DNA of 15,162 bases from Candidatus Cloacimonadota bacterium (GCA_021108055.1 JAIORR010000120.1:1-15162); one strand, 5' to 3'. Counted from the first letter of the stretch, positions 7,019 to 14,536 are shown. The notes: generated from the sequence alone by a model not told the origin. Made by a program: numbers and translations.

Positions 7019-10000
7019 ATCGGTTATTTTTTCCAGCCTTACTTTGAATTCTGCATTCTCCGGATTCAGTTCCAATGCCTGTTTTTGACGTTCCAGAGCT
7101 TCTATAAAAAAACCATTTTGATACAAAGCTTCTGCAAGTGTGTCTATATTATTTGCAGCAGGTTCGAGTTCTACACAGCGGTTTGCATATTTCAAACCTT
7201 TTGTAAGGTCGTTTTCGTTTTCCGGAGAAGTAACCAGATTCCAGGCACTATTATTAAGAATAGAAGCATAATCTGCTTTTGCTTTCAAATAATTCGGATT
7301 TGCTTTCAGGGCTTCTTCAAAAGCTGTGATGGTAGAATCCATATTTCCTTTCTTTTTCAATTTCAGAGCTTTAAAATAATTTTCCCGAGCTTTCAGATTT
7401 TCTTTCAGCTTGAACGTTTCACCATTCTCTTTGAACCATTCCATCCATTTATCATAATCTCTACCGAAGTTCACATTTGTATATTCCATCAACACAGCAC
7501 CATAATTTGAACCGTAATTATCTGAGGATGTATCCAGAGCACGAAATTTCAGATATTCTATCATTACTTTCAATCCATCTCTGCAATTGTGATGAAGAAG
7601 AGCTTCTCCGGCGGCTTTTCGTACATACTGGCTACTATCGTTGAGAGCGTCTTTCAGATGCGGAATAATATCTTTGGATTCCAATTTTGCCAATGCATAA
7701 GCTGCAGACATCCGAACGAATTCATATTTATCTCTCAGTGATCTTAACAGGATATTTTTGGAAATAGGGTTTTTGTATCTACCTATTGCTTGAATTGCAT
7801 AACCCCGGCAGATAGCGTTTCTTTCTTTTTCCAATGCTTTTGACAGAGCTTCGATTCCTCCTTCGATCTGCAATTTACCGATTGTTCTATACAGCATTTT
7901 ACGAACATAGGCATTTTGGTCGTCCATCTGCAACAGGAGTGCATCACCGGCATTATTAAGTTGCAAAAGATCTATCGTCATAGCAGTAAAAGCTTTACTT
8001 TCCGGATCTGGAGAAAAAAGACCATTCCGTATTTCTTTCAAATTCTCATTTTCCGGTTTATCGGTAAGAAGAATAACAGTGAGCGCTTCTTCAGATGAAC
8101 GTCTTTCGATATATGATCCTTTTCCCAATTTTGCCAAAAGAGAGTTGATATCTTCTTCTGCATTATTAATCAGATTGTCTGTCATTTTGAAAAGATCGAA
8201 CGGATCATAATTTTCTTCACTTTCTTTTATCTTGCAGGAAAGGTTTATATTAAATGAACTTTTCCAGCATGTTTGTGTGTCTATTCCCACAGCGTGTTCC
8301 TGAAGGTGCCAGGTAGTATTATTTTTTCTACCATCCATCGAGTAGGAATCATTTCCTCCTGCATCGATAAAGATAACATCTCCCCAGTTATCCGGTGTTA
8401 TGGGCGGCAGAAGATAGCTCTGGGAATATTCATTTCCATCATATACATCATCTCCATCAGCATCGATGAAAAGTGAGAATCCGAACGGCTTGTGCGAGTA
8501 GCCCTGTCCGTTATCTCCGTAATACCTGTCATTACCGCATAGATCTATGAAGATACCTGCCGAACGGTCGTTGCCAACTCCGTTTCCAGACCATCTTCCA
8601 GGATAGATATCATCTCCTTCCATATCCAGGAAGAAACCGCTACTCAGGTGTACTCCGCCCCCGTGATTATATGAACCGAGACCATTATAATTATCATTCC
8701 CTTTCCTATCTATCAGCATTCCCATCGAAAGAAGGTAACTTGATCCCTGAGAAAATGTTGTAGCTTCATAATAATCGTTTCCGTCATCATCCAGCAGGAA
8801 TCCGATGCCGCCGTACATAGAGAAATCAATATCCCAGGGATAAAAACGACAGCCGCTGCCCGATCCCTGTGCATACCCGAAATTCTTTGAAGTTGCAATG
8901 TATCTGTCATCTCCGCTTTTATCATAAAGAAGTCCCATTCCCAGTGTAGAACCGTATCCCTGTGTCATCTCAATAGATTTATAGCTGTCATCTCCGTTGA
9001 TGTCAGATAATATTCCCAAACCAAAAAGACCAGCCCCCTGAGTAAATTTACCTGCAAAGTAACGATCGTTACCGTTTTCATCATACAAGATTCCACAGCC
9101 GATATATCCGCCGCCTTGAGAATAATCTGTAGAAACGTATTCATCATCACCATCGAGGTCAATCAGGTTTCCACTTCCCAAAAAACCGAATCCCATAGAA
9201 CCGCAGCTTTTGCTTTGAAACCTGTCATTACCGGAAATATCTACAAGAAGTGCATTAGGAGTAGTAATATCAACAGTTCCACCAGCGTTGTTCAGATATA
9301 AGTCATCTCCACCAAGGTCGATAAGAAGCGCAATGTTTTCCGAATATTCATTTCTTCCTGTTCCGCCTACTACCATTTTTCCCCATTGAAAGACTTCTTC
9401 AAATATCACCTGGTTTGAAGATGGTTCAAATTCTGCGGCAACTTCCTGTAATTTATTCCGAACACTGCAAAATGCTTCCAGCATTATTAACTGAGAATTC
9501 AAAATCGCTTTTATATCAACCTTTCGGGCTAACTTGAGAATGCTGTATTGCTTTGCTGTAGGACCTGTGATAAAACGCATCTGTCCGTTCTCATAAAAAT
9601 ATAAACGGATATCTTCACGCAGAAATGCAATTTCAGATTCGGTTAAATTATCTATCGCTTCCTGCTGAAGTTGATAACTACGATTCATTGCAGAGATGAG
9701 TATCTGTAATATCCTGTTCAGATCATTTACGGGTTCTTCAAGAGAAAACCGTTTGTAATTATCTGTATTTACCAACATTATTTGCTGGGATATTTCCATA
9801 AGTTCGGAAGGGCTATTTGTTTCTGTTAAAAGATTTGCGGCTGTTTTACCGAACTCCGGCACGGAGAACGGGTCTGCGGCGATCAGTTCGATAAGCGGAA
9901 ATCTTCCTGTAAGACGGTAGTAACTTTCCGGTGCACGGGGAAGATAAAAATCATCTCTGTCCTTTTTTAGAATTAGAAGTGCTTCATTCAGCAAGTCGTT

Positions 10001-10096
10001 ACTATTTGTTATTCCGGACGGTTTTGCAGGTTCTTCTTTAATTAGATGAGAACATCCAAAAAGCACAAGAACAATTAAGATCAACATTTTCCGCAT
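7007..10096 (-). CDS. Giant lipoprotein with 12 D-x-x-G-(D/N)-D repeats, HEAT repeats and TPRs
   Basis: About 1029 residues from the preferred ATG at 10094-10096. AAAGG at 10105-10109 is 8 bases from it, and the signal peptide then reads MRKMLILIVLVLFGC with lipobox Cys15. ATGs at 10102 and 10132 are in frame but give a worse N-terminus. A helical region (about 30-255) is followed by twelve copies of D-x-x-G-(D/N)-D-x-(Y/F), beginning near 260, 286, 313, 339, 365, 392, 436, 463, 491, 518, 545 and 578. Most are 26-28 residues apart and are separated by Gly-rich, often SQG or TQG, segments. This suggests a solenoid with acidic, possibly calcium-binding, turns. Next come about five HEAT repeats (694-836), a short W-x-x-W-containing block (871-893), and TPR-like helices (904-1029). 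The function is unknown; surface or envelope scaffolding is an inference. From memory, similar D-G-D-D-x-Y plus HEAT proteins exist as hypotheticals in other phyla. Confidence 0.88.
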   Translation of the reverse strand: MRKMLILIVLVLFGCSHLIKEEPAKPSGITNSNDLLNEALLILKKDRDDFYLPRAPESYYRLTGRFPLIELIAADPFSVPEFGKTAANLLTETNSPSELMEISQQIMLVNTDNYKRFSLEEPVNDLNRILQILISAMNRSYQLQQEAIDNLTESEIAFLREDIRLYFYENGQMRFITGPTAKQYSILKLARKVDIKAILNSQLIMLEAFCSVRNKLQEVAAEFEPSSNQVIFEEVFQWGKMVVGGTGRNEYSENIALLIDLGGDDLYLNNAGGTVDITTPNALLVDISGNDRFQSKSCGSMGFGFLGSGNLIDLDGDDEYVSTDYSQGGGYIGCGILYDENGNDRYFAGKFTQGAGLFGLGILSDINGDDSYKSIEMTQGYGSTLGMGLLYDKSGDDRYIATSKNFGYAQGSGSGCRFYPWDIDFSMYGGIGFLLDDDGNDYYEATTFSQGSSYLLSMGMLIDRKGNDNYNGLGSYNHGGGVHLSSGFFLDMEGDDIYPGRWSGNGVGNDRSAGIFIDLCGNDRYYGDNGQGYSHKPFGFSLFIDADGDDVYDGNEYSQSYLLPPITPDNWGDVIFIDAGGNDSYSMDGRKNNTTWHLQEHAVGIDTQTCWKSSFNINLSCKIKESEENYDPFDLFKMTDNLINNAEEDINSLLAKLGKGSYIERRSSEEALTVILLTDKPENENLKEIRNGLFSPDPESKAFTAMTIDLLQLNNAGDALLLQMDDQNAYVRKMLYRTIGKLQIEGGIEALSKALEKERNAICRGYAIQAIGRYKNPISKNILLRSLRDKYEFVRMSAAYALAKLESKDIIPHLKDALNDSSQYVRKAAGEALLHHNCRDGLKVMIEYLKFRALDTSSDNYGSNYGAVLMEYTNVNFGRDYDKWMEWFKENGETFKLKENLKARENYFKALKLKKKGNMDSTITAFEEALKANPNYLKAKADYASILNNSAWNLVTSPENENDLTKGLKYANRCVELEPAANNIDTLAEALYQNGFFIEALERQKQALELNPENAEFKVRLEKITDSLK
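8342..9319 (-). repeat. Protein-level tandem repeat: 12 D-x-x-G-(D/N)-D units
   Basis: This is the coding segment of the twelve repeat units in the giant lipoprotein. Ten of the eleven intervals are 26-33 residues; one is 44. The DNA copies have diverged strongly, so this is an old protein repeat rather than a recent DNA tandem duplication. The acidic turns resemble the D-x-D-x-D/G logic of calcium-binding loops, but I do not match them to a named repeat family. Confidence 0.85.
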
Positions 10097-10138
10097 TTTC
10101 ATATCCTTTTTTATAATTTCAGGATTATTCATAAACGA

Positions 10139-10849
10139 TCAGAAGCTGATACGAAAATGATCCCTGAGTTCTGTTTCCAGTTGGTGCAGATCAAATTCTG
10201 TTTCTACCATTTCCTGGAATGAGTATCCTTTCTCTTCCAGAAGATAAGTAACAAGCAGCCTGTATCTGAGATAAGAAAAAGAAGATGAACTTTGATTCCC
10301 GGGGCTGTACACTGTGTTAAAAGCTTCAATCATATTGAGCGGCTCGTCAACGGAGATATATTCGCAATAACCTTCTTTTTTCCAGGTTGTTAGTTTACAA
10401 TTTCCACCGATCCCTATCTTTTTTTCGATGAGGATATGAACGGCTTCGTGGGCAAGCACACTGGAAAGTGATCTTTCATTATCTTCAACAGAATTTCGGT
10501 AAACCTTATTGTTTTTTACATCCGTTTGAGAAACGAATATATTCTTGAAGATGGGAAATGCTGCCGCAAAGGCGTCTTTCTGTCCCGGAACGAAGACGGC
10601 ATACAGTTTGATACTACTGCTTAAGTACATCCTGTATTTCATGTGGTCGTTATATATTTCCGAGCAGGAAAGTTTCTTTTCCACTTCATCAAGAATTTGA
10701 TGGATGCTGCCATCTATCTCTTTATCGGAATAGATACGGAAGTTCTTGTAAATTACCTTGTGACGATAAATAGTAAGGTTCGGGAAGAGAACGAAAAGAA
10801 TAAAAAGCAGGGCAAGAACAATAATTATGTAATACCCGAGATAACGCAT
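10139..10849 (-). CDS. Membrane-anchored HExxH zinc metallopeptidase (gluzincin type)
   Basis: A 236-residue protein with an N-terminal hydrophobic segment (about 5-23) that anchors it with the catalytic domain outside the cytoplasm. HEAVH at 134-138 gives two zinc ligands and the catalytic Glu135. KKEGYCEY at 157-164 matches the E-G-x-x-E-Y pattern that supplies the third ligand in many gluzincins, with Glu159 or Glu163 as candidates. The rest resembles small uncharacterised peptidases of the MA clan; I cannot name a subfamily. The ATG has GGAGGT about 5 bases upstream. It is first in its transcript, 42 bases before the preferred start of the repeat lipoprotein (6 before the earliest ATG), so the two are probably coexpressed. 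Whether it cleaves that lipoprotein is unknown. Confidence 0.8.
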   Translation of the reverse strand: MRYLGYYIIIVLALLFILFVLFPNLTIYRHKVIYKNFRIYSDKEIDGSIHQILDEVEKKLSCSEIYNDHMKYRMYLSSSIKLYAVFVPGQKDAFAAAFPIFKNIFVSQTDVKNNKVYRNSVEDNERSLSSVLAHEAVHILIEKKIGIGGNCKLTTWKKEGYCEYISVDEPLNMIEAFNTVYSPGNQSSSSFSYLRYRLLVTYLLEEKGYSFQEMVETEFDLHQLETELRDHFRISF

Positions 10850-10869
10850 CTGAACCTCCGAATATCAGG

Positions 10870-10875
10870 ATTATA
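10870..10875 (-). promoter_or_regulatory. Candidate -10 box of the metallopeptidase operon
   Basis: The minus strand reads a perfect TATAAT. Transcription would begin near 10863, giving a leader of about 14 bases that contains the GGAGG site. No good -35 hexamer is found at 16-18 bases; the best is a TTTCTT-like sequence. Confidence 0.4.
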
Positions 10876-10918
10876 TGACGGGATTGTTTGTAAAGAAATA
10901 AATTTGTGGATTCTGTTA

Positions 10919-10943
10919 TGGTTCAAATGGGACGATTGAACCA
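10919..10943. promoter_or_regulatory. Inverted repeat, candidate operator
   Basis: TGGTTCAA (10919-10926) and TTGAACCA (10936-10943) are perfect 8-base inverted repeats around a 9-base spacer, centred at 10931. The total size and two-turn symmetry fit a dimeric regulator site between divergent genes. Flanking GTT and AC extend the symmetry imperfectly. Confidence 0.4.
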
Positions 10944-11134
10944 ACTGGATCAACGGCGAAAATGACTCGAAGGAAAAGATTTGACAATATGTTAGATTGA
11001 TTTTTTTCATTCGATTGTAGAAAAAGAATAAGTTACTGTATCGATGAAGAAATACTCAAATTTATCAAAGTGAGCAGTTTCAACAAAAACGAACAAAGCT
11101 TTTAGATGAAATTAAATGATTAACAAATTTTCAA

Positions 11135-11166
11135 TTGACAACTACACTTTCAAATCTTTTTTTAAA
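11135..11166 (+). promoter_or_regulatory. Weak candidate promoter of the LpoB operon
   Basis: TTGACA at 11135-11140 is a consensus -35 hexamer. The best -10-like sequence is TTTAAA at 11161-11166, 20 bases away, which is longer than usual. Another TTGACA at 10981-10986 has TTTCAT 18 bases downstream. Neither is convincing alone. Confidence 0.25.
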
Positions 11167-11182
11167 TCACAAAACAAAAATT

Positions 11183-11187
11183 GGAGG
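11183..11187 (+). promoter_or_regulatory. Ribosome binding site deciding the LpoB start
   Basis: GGAGG sits 4 bases before the ATG at 11192. It favours this start over an in-frame TTG at 11135 that would put 19 residues before the signal peptide. Confidence 0.8.
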
Positions 11188-11191
11188 ATTT

Positions 11192-11806
11192 ATGAAAAAT
11201 ATTAGAACATTGATCACAGTTGGAATTTTGATGATGATCCTTATTGTTGCTGGTTGTGCAGCTCCAACGCGCACAGTATCTCGTGTGTCTGCCGATGAGC
11301 AGACAGATTTCAGCGGAAACTGGAACGATACAGATTCTAAACTGGTGGCAGAACAGATGATTCAGGATTTAATGTACCGTTCATGGCTTTCGGATCATGT
11401 AATGGAAAATGACAGTAAACCGGTTCTTATTGTTGGCAGGGTACGTAACCTGAGTTCCGAACATATCCAAACGGATACGTTTGTTAAAGATATAGAAAGA
11501 GAACTTATCAACAGCGGAAAAGTAAAATTTGTTGCCAGCTCAAAAGAGCGAGATGAAATACGTCAGGAAAGATTAGAACAGCAATCTTATGCTTCCGATG
11601 AAACTGCAAAACGTCTCGCAGTAGAAGCCGGAGCAGATTTCATGCTTCAGGGTGGGATCAAATCTAACGTAGATGCCAGTGGCGGAAAAGCTGCAAAATT
11701 CTACCAGATCGATATGGAACTAATCAATGTGGAAACCAACGAAAAAGTGTGGATCGGAAGTAAGGAGATCAAAAAGATCATCCGCAAATCCAAAACAAAA
11801 TGGTAA
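11192..11806 (+). CDS. lpoB: LpoB-family lipoprotein (penicillin-binding protein activator)
   Basis: A 204-residue lipoprotein with signal peptide and lipobox VAGC (Cys22). The mature domain begins with FSGNWNDTDS (40-49), then KPVLIVGRVRN, SSEHIQTDTF (88-97), LINSGKVKFV, and EAGADFMLQG (145-154) and ends near EKVWIGS. This is the pattern of the LpoB family. In Enterobacteria, LpoB is an outer-membrane lipoprotein that reaches through the peptidoglycan to activate PBP1B; here that role is inferred from family only. It lacks the long proline-rich linker of the E. coli protein. It is the first gene of three envelope lipoprotein genes, with 60 bases before the next. Frequent neighbourhood of this family with COG3014 and LPP20 genes is known to me from other genomes and supports a shared task. 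Confidence 0.9.
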   Translation: MKNIRTLITVGILMMILIVAGCAAPTRTVSRVSADEQTDFSGNWNDTDSKLVAEQMIQDLMYRSWLSDHVMENDSKPVLIVGRVRNLSSEHIQTDTFVKDIERELINSGKVKFVASSKERDEIRQERLEQQSYASDETAKRLAVEAGADFMLQGGIKSNVDASGGKAAKFYQIDMELINVETNEKVWIGSKEIKKIIRKSKTKW

Positions 11807-11837
11807 TATAACGTAAAATGCATTTCATCGGGAAAAG

Positions 11838-11852
11838 CAACTTAACAAGTTG
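11838..11852 (+). other. Small stem-loop just before a ribosome binding site
   Basis: CAACTT, loop AAC, AAGTTG is a perfect 6-bp hairpin ending directly before the A-rich AAGGAAAG site of the COG3014 gene. It might tune translation, or simply be chance. Confidence 0.3.
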
Positions 11853-11866
11853 AAAAAAGGAAAGTT

Positions 11867-13270
11867 ATGAAAAAAATCAATATTTATCTAATTTTATGCA
11901 TTATTTTCTCTGCATTGATAATGAGCTGTGGCGGAACCATGAAGAGTTCCAAAAAGCAGTTTGCAGGTATCGATGAAAAACTTGTCTCCCGTAATTATTC
12001 CGGAGCTATAGCCCAGATAGAATCAGCAAAGGGAAAATATTATAAGAAGAAGGAACAAGCTCTTTATTATCTCGATATTGGAATGCTGTATCATTTCAAT
12101 AAGCAATATGCAAAGAGTAATGAAATGCTTTCCAAAGCAGAACAGGCAATCGACGAGCTTTACACAAAAAGCATATCGAAAGCAGTGGTTTCCATGCTTT
12201 TAAACGACAATGTTATGGATTATTCCGGAGAAGATTACGAAGATATCTATCTAAATGTATTCAAAGCTATGAATTATCTTGCATTAGATAGATTCGATGA
12301 AGCTTTCGTGGAAATTCGACGGATAAATAACAAGCTGTCTCTACTGGAACAAAAACACAAAAAAATGGCAGATCAATACAATACTTCCAAGGATAAACAA
12401 AAAGAATTCAAAACAGGAACGAACAAATTCCATAATTCCGCATTGGGAAGATATTTGAGTATGCTCATTTATAGAGCAGAAGGCAAGATAGATGATGCCA
12501 GAATCGATAGAGATAAAATTAATGAAGCATGGAAACTGCAAGCTCAGATCTATGATTTTCGCAAACCGGTTTTTGATAACTATCTGCAATCTTCCGAGAA
12601 TGTTAAAGTAGATTTTCTAAGCTTCATTGGAAGAGCACCGGATAAAAAAGCAAAAACACTTTATATTCATACCGAAAAAAACCTGATAATAATCGGAACA
12701 ACCAAGGAAAATCCAAGAGGGAAACAAAATCTGGAAACCCTGGACCTGATCAATTGGCCGGGTGTGAAAAAGGGTTATCATTTCAAATTCCAGCTTCCTG
12801 TTATGAAAAAAAGAAAATCCAGTATCGGACATGTTAAAATCATCGTAGATGGGCAGGCAGTTAAAACATTGGAAATGATCGAAGATATCGAAAAAGTTGC
12901 TTTTGAAACTTACAAGATAAAAGAACCGCTTATCTATCTTAAAACGATCACAAGATCGGTTATAAAAGGTTTGTTCTCTACCAAACGTAAACAGGAAATG
13001 GAGAAAAAGATAGCTAATCCTCTGCTTGGATTTGCTGCTCGTATTGCCACAGATATAGCTGTAGATGCTACGGAAAATGCAGATCTCAGGATTTCAAGAT
13101 TCTTTCCTGCCAAGGCACTTGTGGGCGAAATTGAACTAACTCCCGGTGTTCATAATATCAAGATCGAGTATTATTCCAAAAACGGGGCAAAACTCTTTGT
13201 TGATGATATTGGAGATAAAGAAATATCTAAAAATGGTTTGAATTTAGTTGAATCATATTATTTGAATTAA
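11867..13270 (+). CDS. COG3014-family lipoprotein
   Basis: A 467-residue probable lipoprotein: hydrophobic signal segment and lipobox IMSC with Cys21. The first half (about 30-225) is helical and TPR-like. It includes the block YSGEDYEDIYLN (119-130) followed by a helix with Ala-Leu and the motif EAFVEIRRINNKL (145-157), which I associate with the uncharacterised COG3014 family. The second half (about 240-467) is richer in beta strands and ends with a carboxy-terminal beta-sandwich-like stretch (EIELTPGVHNIKIEYYS). No enzyme motif is seen. AAGGAAAG before the ATG is the likely ribosome site. It lies between LpoB (60-base gap) and LPP20 (12-base gap), so an envelope or peptidoglycan role together with them is inferred. 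The family name is a memory-based call. Confidence 0.8.
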   Translation: MKKINIYLILCIIFSALIMSCGGTMKSSKKQFAGIDEKLVSRNYSGAIAQIESAKGKYYKKKEQALYYLDIGMLYHFNKQYAKSNEMLSKAEQAIDELYTKSISKAVVSMLLNDNVMDYSGEDYEDIYLNVFKAMNYLALDRFDEAFVEIRRINNKLSLLEQKHKKMADQYNTSKDKQKEFKTGTNKFHNSALGRYLSMLIYRAEGKIDDARIDRDKINEAWKLQAQIYDFRKPVFDNYLQSSENVKVDFLSFIGRAPDKKAKTLYIHTEKNLIIIGTTKENPRGKQNLETLDLINWPGVKKGYHFKFQLPVMKKRKSSIGHVKIIVDGQAVKTLEMIEDIEKVAFETYKIKEPLIYLKTITRSVIKGLFSTKRKQEMEKKIANPLLGFAARIATDIAVDATENADLRISRFFPAKALVGEIELTPGVHNIKIEYYSKNGAKLFVDDIGDKEISKNGLNLVESYYLN

Positions 13271-13282
13271 ATGAGGTGAAAT

Positions 13283-14308
13283 ATGAAAAGAAGCATTCTA
13301 TTGATAGTACTTTCGATTATAGTAATTTCCTGTGCTGCTCATGCAAAGAAGAAGAAGAGCAAAGCTCCCAAATGGCTGGAAAACCCCAAAGCTGTTTATG
13401 CCGAACAGATGTATCTTTCTGCTATCGGAGAAGGTGATTCTAGGCGGGAAGCAGAAAACATGGCTGCCGGAAATCTCTCCAGGATATTTGAATCTAAAGT
13501 GAAAACAGATGAGACGGTTCTTCAGCGATATATGGAACTTACAAAAGGAGATGATTTTACTTATGAAGAGCAGACAGATGTAACGAAGAACGTGAATATC
13601 CAGTCCGGTCAAACTCTTTTCAATATCCAGTTTGCAGAAAGCTACACCAATAATATGGGACGTGTGTTCGCAATTGCCTATCTGAACAGGTTAAAAACAT
13701 CAGAGATATATGAAGAAAAAATTAACAAGAATACGAAAAGTATAAATTATTTTGAAAAAGAGTGTGATAATTCAAATGATATCATGTTCAAATATGCGGC
13801 TATGAGTGCGGCATCTGCGGTTGGAATGAGCAATGAAGTTCTTCTTGAACAACTTGGCATAATATTTCCTACATCGAAGGAAATGCTGGAAATAAATTAT
13901 AATTACAACGACCTGATGAAGAAAGCAGCGGAAGTTGCCAGACAGATCAGCTTCAAGATCGATATAAAGAACGACACGGAAAATAAGATAAGTATCCTTG
14001 TGGAAGAACTTCTTACCGACCTTGGATTTGTGCTTTCAGAGGAGAATCTTCTAAACGTGAACGGGGAAGTTTTATTTGAAGAAACCGATCTGCAAAGAGA
14101 AAATAAATTTATTCGTTATGAATTGAAATTGAAGATCATCGATCCGGAAAACATAACCATCGTTACATTATCTGAAAAAGGCAGGGAAGGTCATGTTTCA
14201 CTGCCGGAAGCACAGGCACGTGCTGTTCGAACCATCGAGAAAAAAATAAAAAAGACCTTAAAAAAGAAACTGATAGCATACTTCGATGGAATGGTAGTAA
14301 AGAAATAG
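13283..14308 (+). CDS. LPP20-family lipoprotein
   Basis: A 341-residue exported protein. The signal segment ends with VISC, giving lipobox Cys17; an AHA cleavage at 19-21 is the alternative. A lysine-rich stretch (KKKKSK) follows. The LPP20 pattern is at about 29-80: PKWLENPKAVYAEQMYLSA, then GEGDSRREAENMAAGNL and a helix to SKVKTDE. The rest is mixed alpha/beta, ending in a basic helix near 310-341. The family is named after a Helicobacter pylori lipoprotein and its biochemical role is unknown. The start is supported by GAGGTGAA 3 bases before the ATG. It is the last gene of the LpoB, COG3014, LPP20 group, 12 bases after the previous stop. The gap after it is full of repeats, so the operon probably ends here. 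Confidence 0.87.
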   Translation: MKRSILLIVLSIIVISCAAHAKKKKSKAPKWLENPKAVYAEQMYLSAIGEGDSRREAENMAAGNLSRIFESKVKTDETVLQRYMELTKGDDFTYEEQTDVTKNVNIQSGQTLFNIQFAESYTNNMGRVFAIAYLNRLKTSEIYEEKINKNTKSINYFEKECDNSNDIMFKYAAMSAASAVGMSNEVLLEQLGIIFPTSKEMLEINYNYNDLMKKAAEVARQISFKIDIKNDTENKISILVEELLTDLGFVLSEENLLNVNGEVLFEETDLQRENKFIRYELKLKIIDPENITIVTLSEKGREGHVSLPEAQARAVRTIEKKIKKTLKKKLIAYFDGMVVKK

Positions 14309-14310
14309 CA

Positions 14311-14344
14311 CACGGATGACACGGATTTTACGGATTAGCACGGA
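14311..14344 (+). repeat. ACGGA short tandem repeat, about 9-bp period
   Basis: ACGGA occurs at 14312, 14321, 14330 and 14340, in the pattern CACGGATGA / CACGGATTTT / ACGGATTAG / CACGGA. It begins two bases after the LPP20 stop codon. CACGGAT-type runs of this sort are, from memory, dispersed intergenic repeats in several bacterial genomes. Confidence 0.6.
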
Positions 14345-14361
14345 AAAGATTTAACTTTGTT

Positions 14362-14414
14362 TACGCCAAAGGTTTACCAGCAAACCAAAGGCTTGTAAAC
14401 CTTTGGCTGGCGTA
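14362..14414. repeat. Bulged inverted repeat after LPP20 gene
   Basis: TACGCC (14362-14367) plus AAAGGTTTAC (14368-14377) pairs with GTAAACCTTT (14395-14404) and GGCGTA (14409-14414), leaving a 4-base bulge GGCT. A competing smaller hairpin pairs CCAAAGG (14385-14391) with CCTTTGG (14400-14406). There is no T tail, so it is not a classical terminator. It might stop or protect the LPP20 transcript, or be a dispersed palindromic element. Confidence 0.6.
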
Positions 14415-14460
14415 TAAATCATTGTAGAAATTTTGTCAGTGTAAATCTCAGTGAAAGTCA

Positions 14461-14520
14461 GCCTGTCGTGGCGTTATGTCTGGGCGTAGCGTAGCGAAGA
14501 CTGAAGGATAACGAAGACGG
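14461..14520. repeat. GC-rich structured repeat-like segment
   Basis: This stretch is markedly richer in G and C than its surroundings. It contains GCGTAGCGTAGCG (14484-14496), a 5-base tandem, and the heptamer CGAAGAC twice (14495-14501 and 14512-14518). The ends, CCTGTC...GTTAT and ATAACGAAGACGGG, are roughly inverted. It looks like an inserted dispersed element just before the YjbQ gene. Confidence 0.45.
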
Positions 14521-14531
14521 GTGGTAAAAAT

Positions 14532-14536
14532 AGGAG
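14532..14536 (+). promoter_or_regulatory. Ribosome binding site deciding the YjbQ start
   Basis: AGGAG lies 5 bases before the ATG at 14542. It favours that start over the in-frame GTG at 14521, which would lie at the end of the GC-rich repeat segment. Confidence 0.75.

Larger units (their letters stand above)
10850..11191. other. Divergent intergenic control region
   Basis: These 342 bases separate the leftward peptidase from the rightward LpoB operon and must hold the promoters of both. I see a TATAAT box for the leftward side, a 25-base dyad at 10919-10943, and two TTGACA hexamers facing right (10981 and 11135). The stretch from about 11011 to 11134 is plain AT-rich sequence in which I see nothing else. 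No convincing small gene or RNA was found. Confidence 0.7.

Noticed and set aside
8342..9319. The regular repeats as a CRISPR array or a recent DNA tandem repeat
   Set aside because: The repetition is in the protein only. At the DNA level the copies have diverged, and they lie inside one open frame with no spacer-repeat pattern.
8342..9319. RTX or FG-GAP identity for the repeats
   Set aside because: The units lack the GGxGxD nonapeptide of RTX and the FG..GAP motif of integrin-like repeats. Only the acidic-turn logic is similar.
10097..10132. Earlier in-frame ATGs (10132, 10102) as the start of the repeat lipoprotein
   Set aside because: They put polar residues before the signal peptide (10132), or sit only 2 bases from the ribosome site (10102). 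The ATG at 10096 has the best spacing and a clean lipobox signal. The 10102 start cannot be excluded.
10919..10943. A tRNA fragment suggested by GGTTCAAAT
   Set aside because: No cloverleaf or acceptor arm can be drawn around it, and the symmetric TTGAACCA arm explains the sequence better.
11135..11191. A start for the LpoB gene at TTG 11135 adding 19 residues
   Set aside because: It has no ribosome site, and it would put 19 mostly polar residues before the signal peptide. The GGAGG at 11183 and ATG at 11192 fit much better; TTGACA there is more likely a -35 box.
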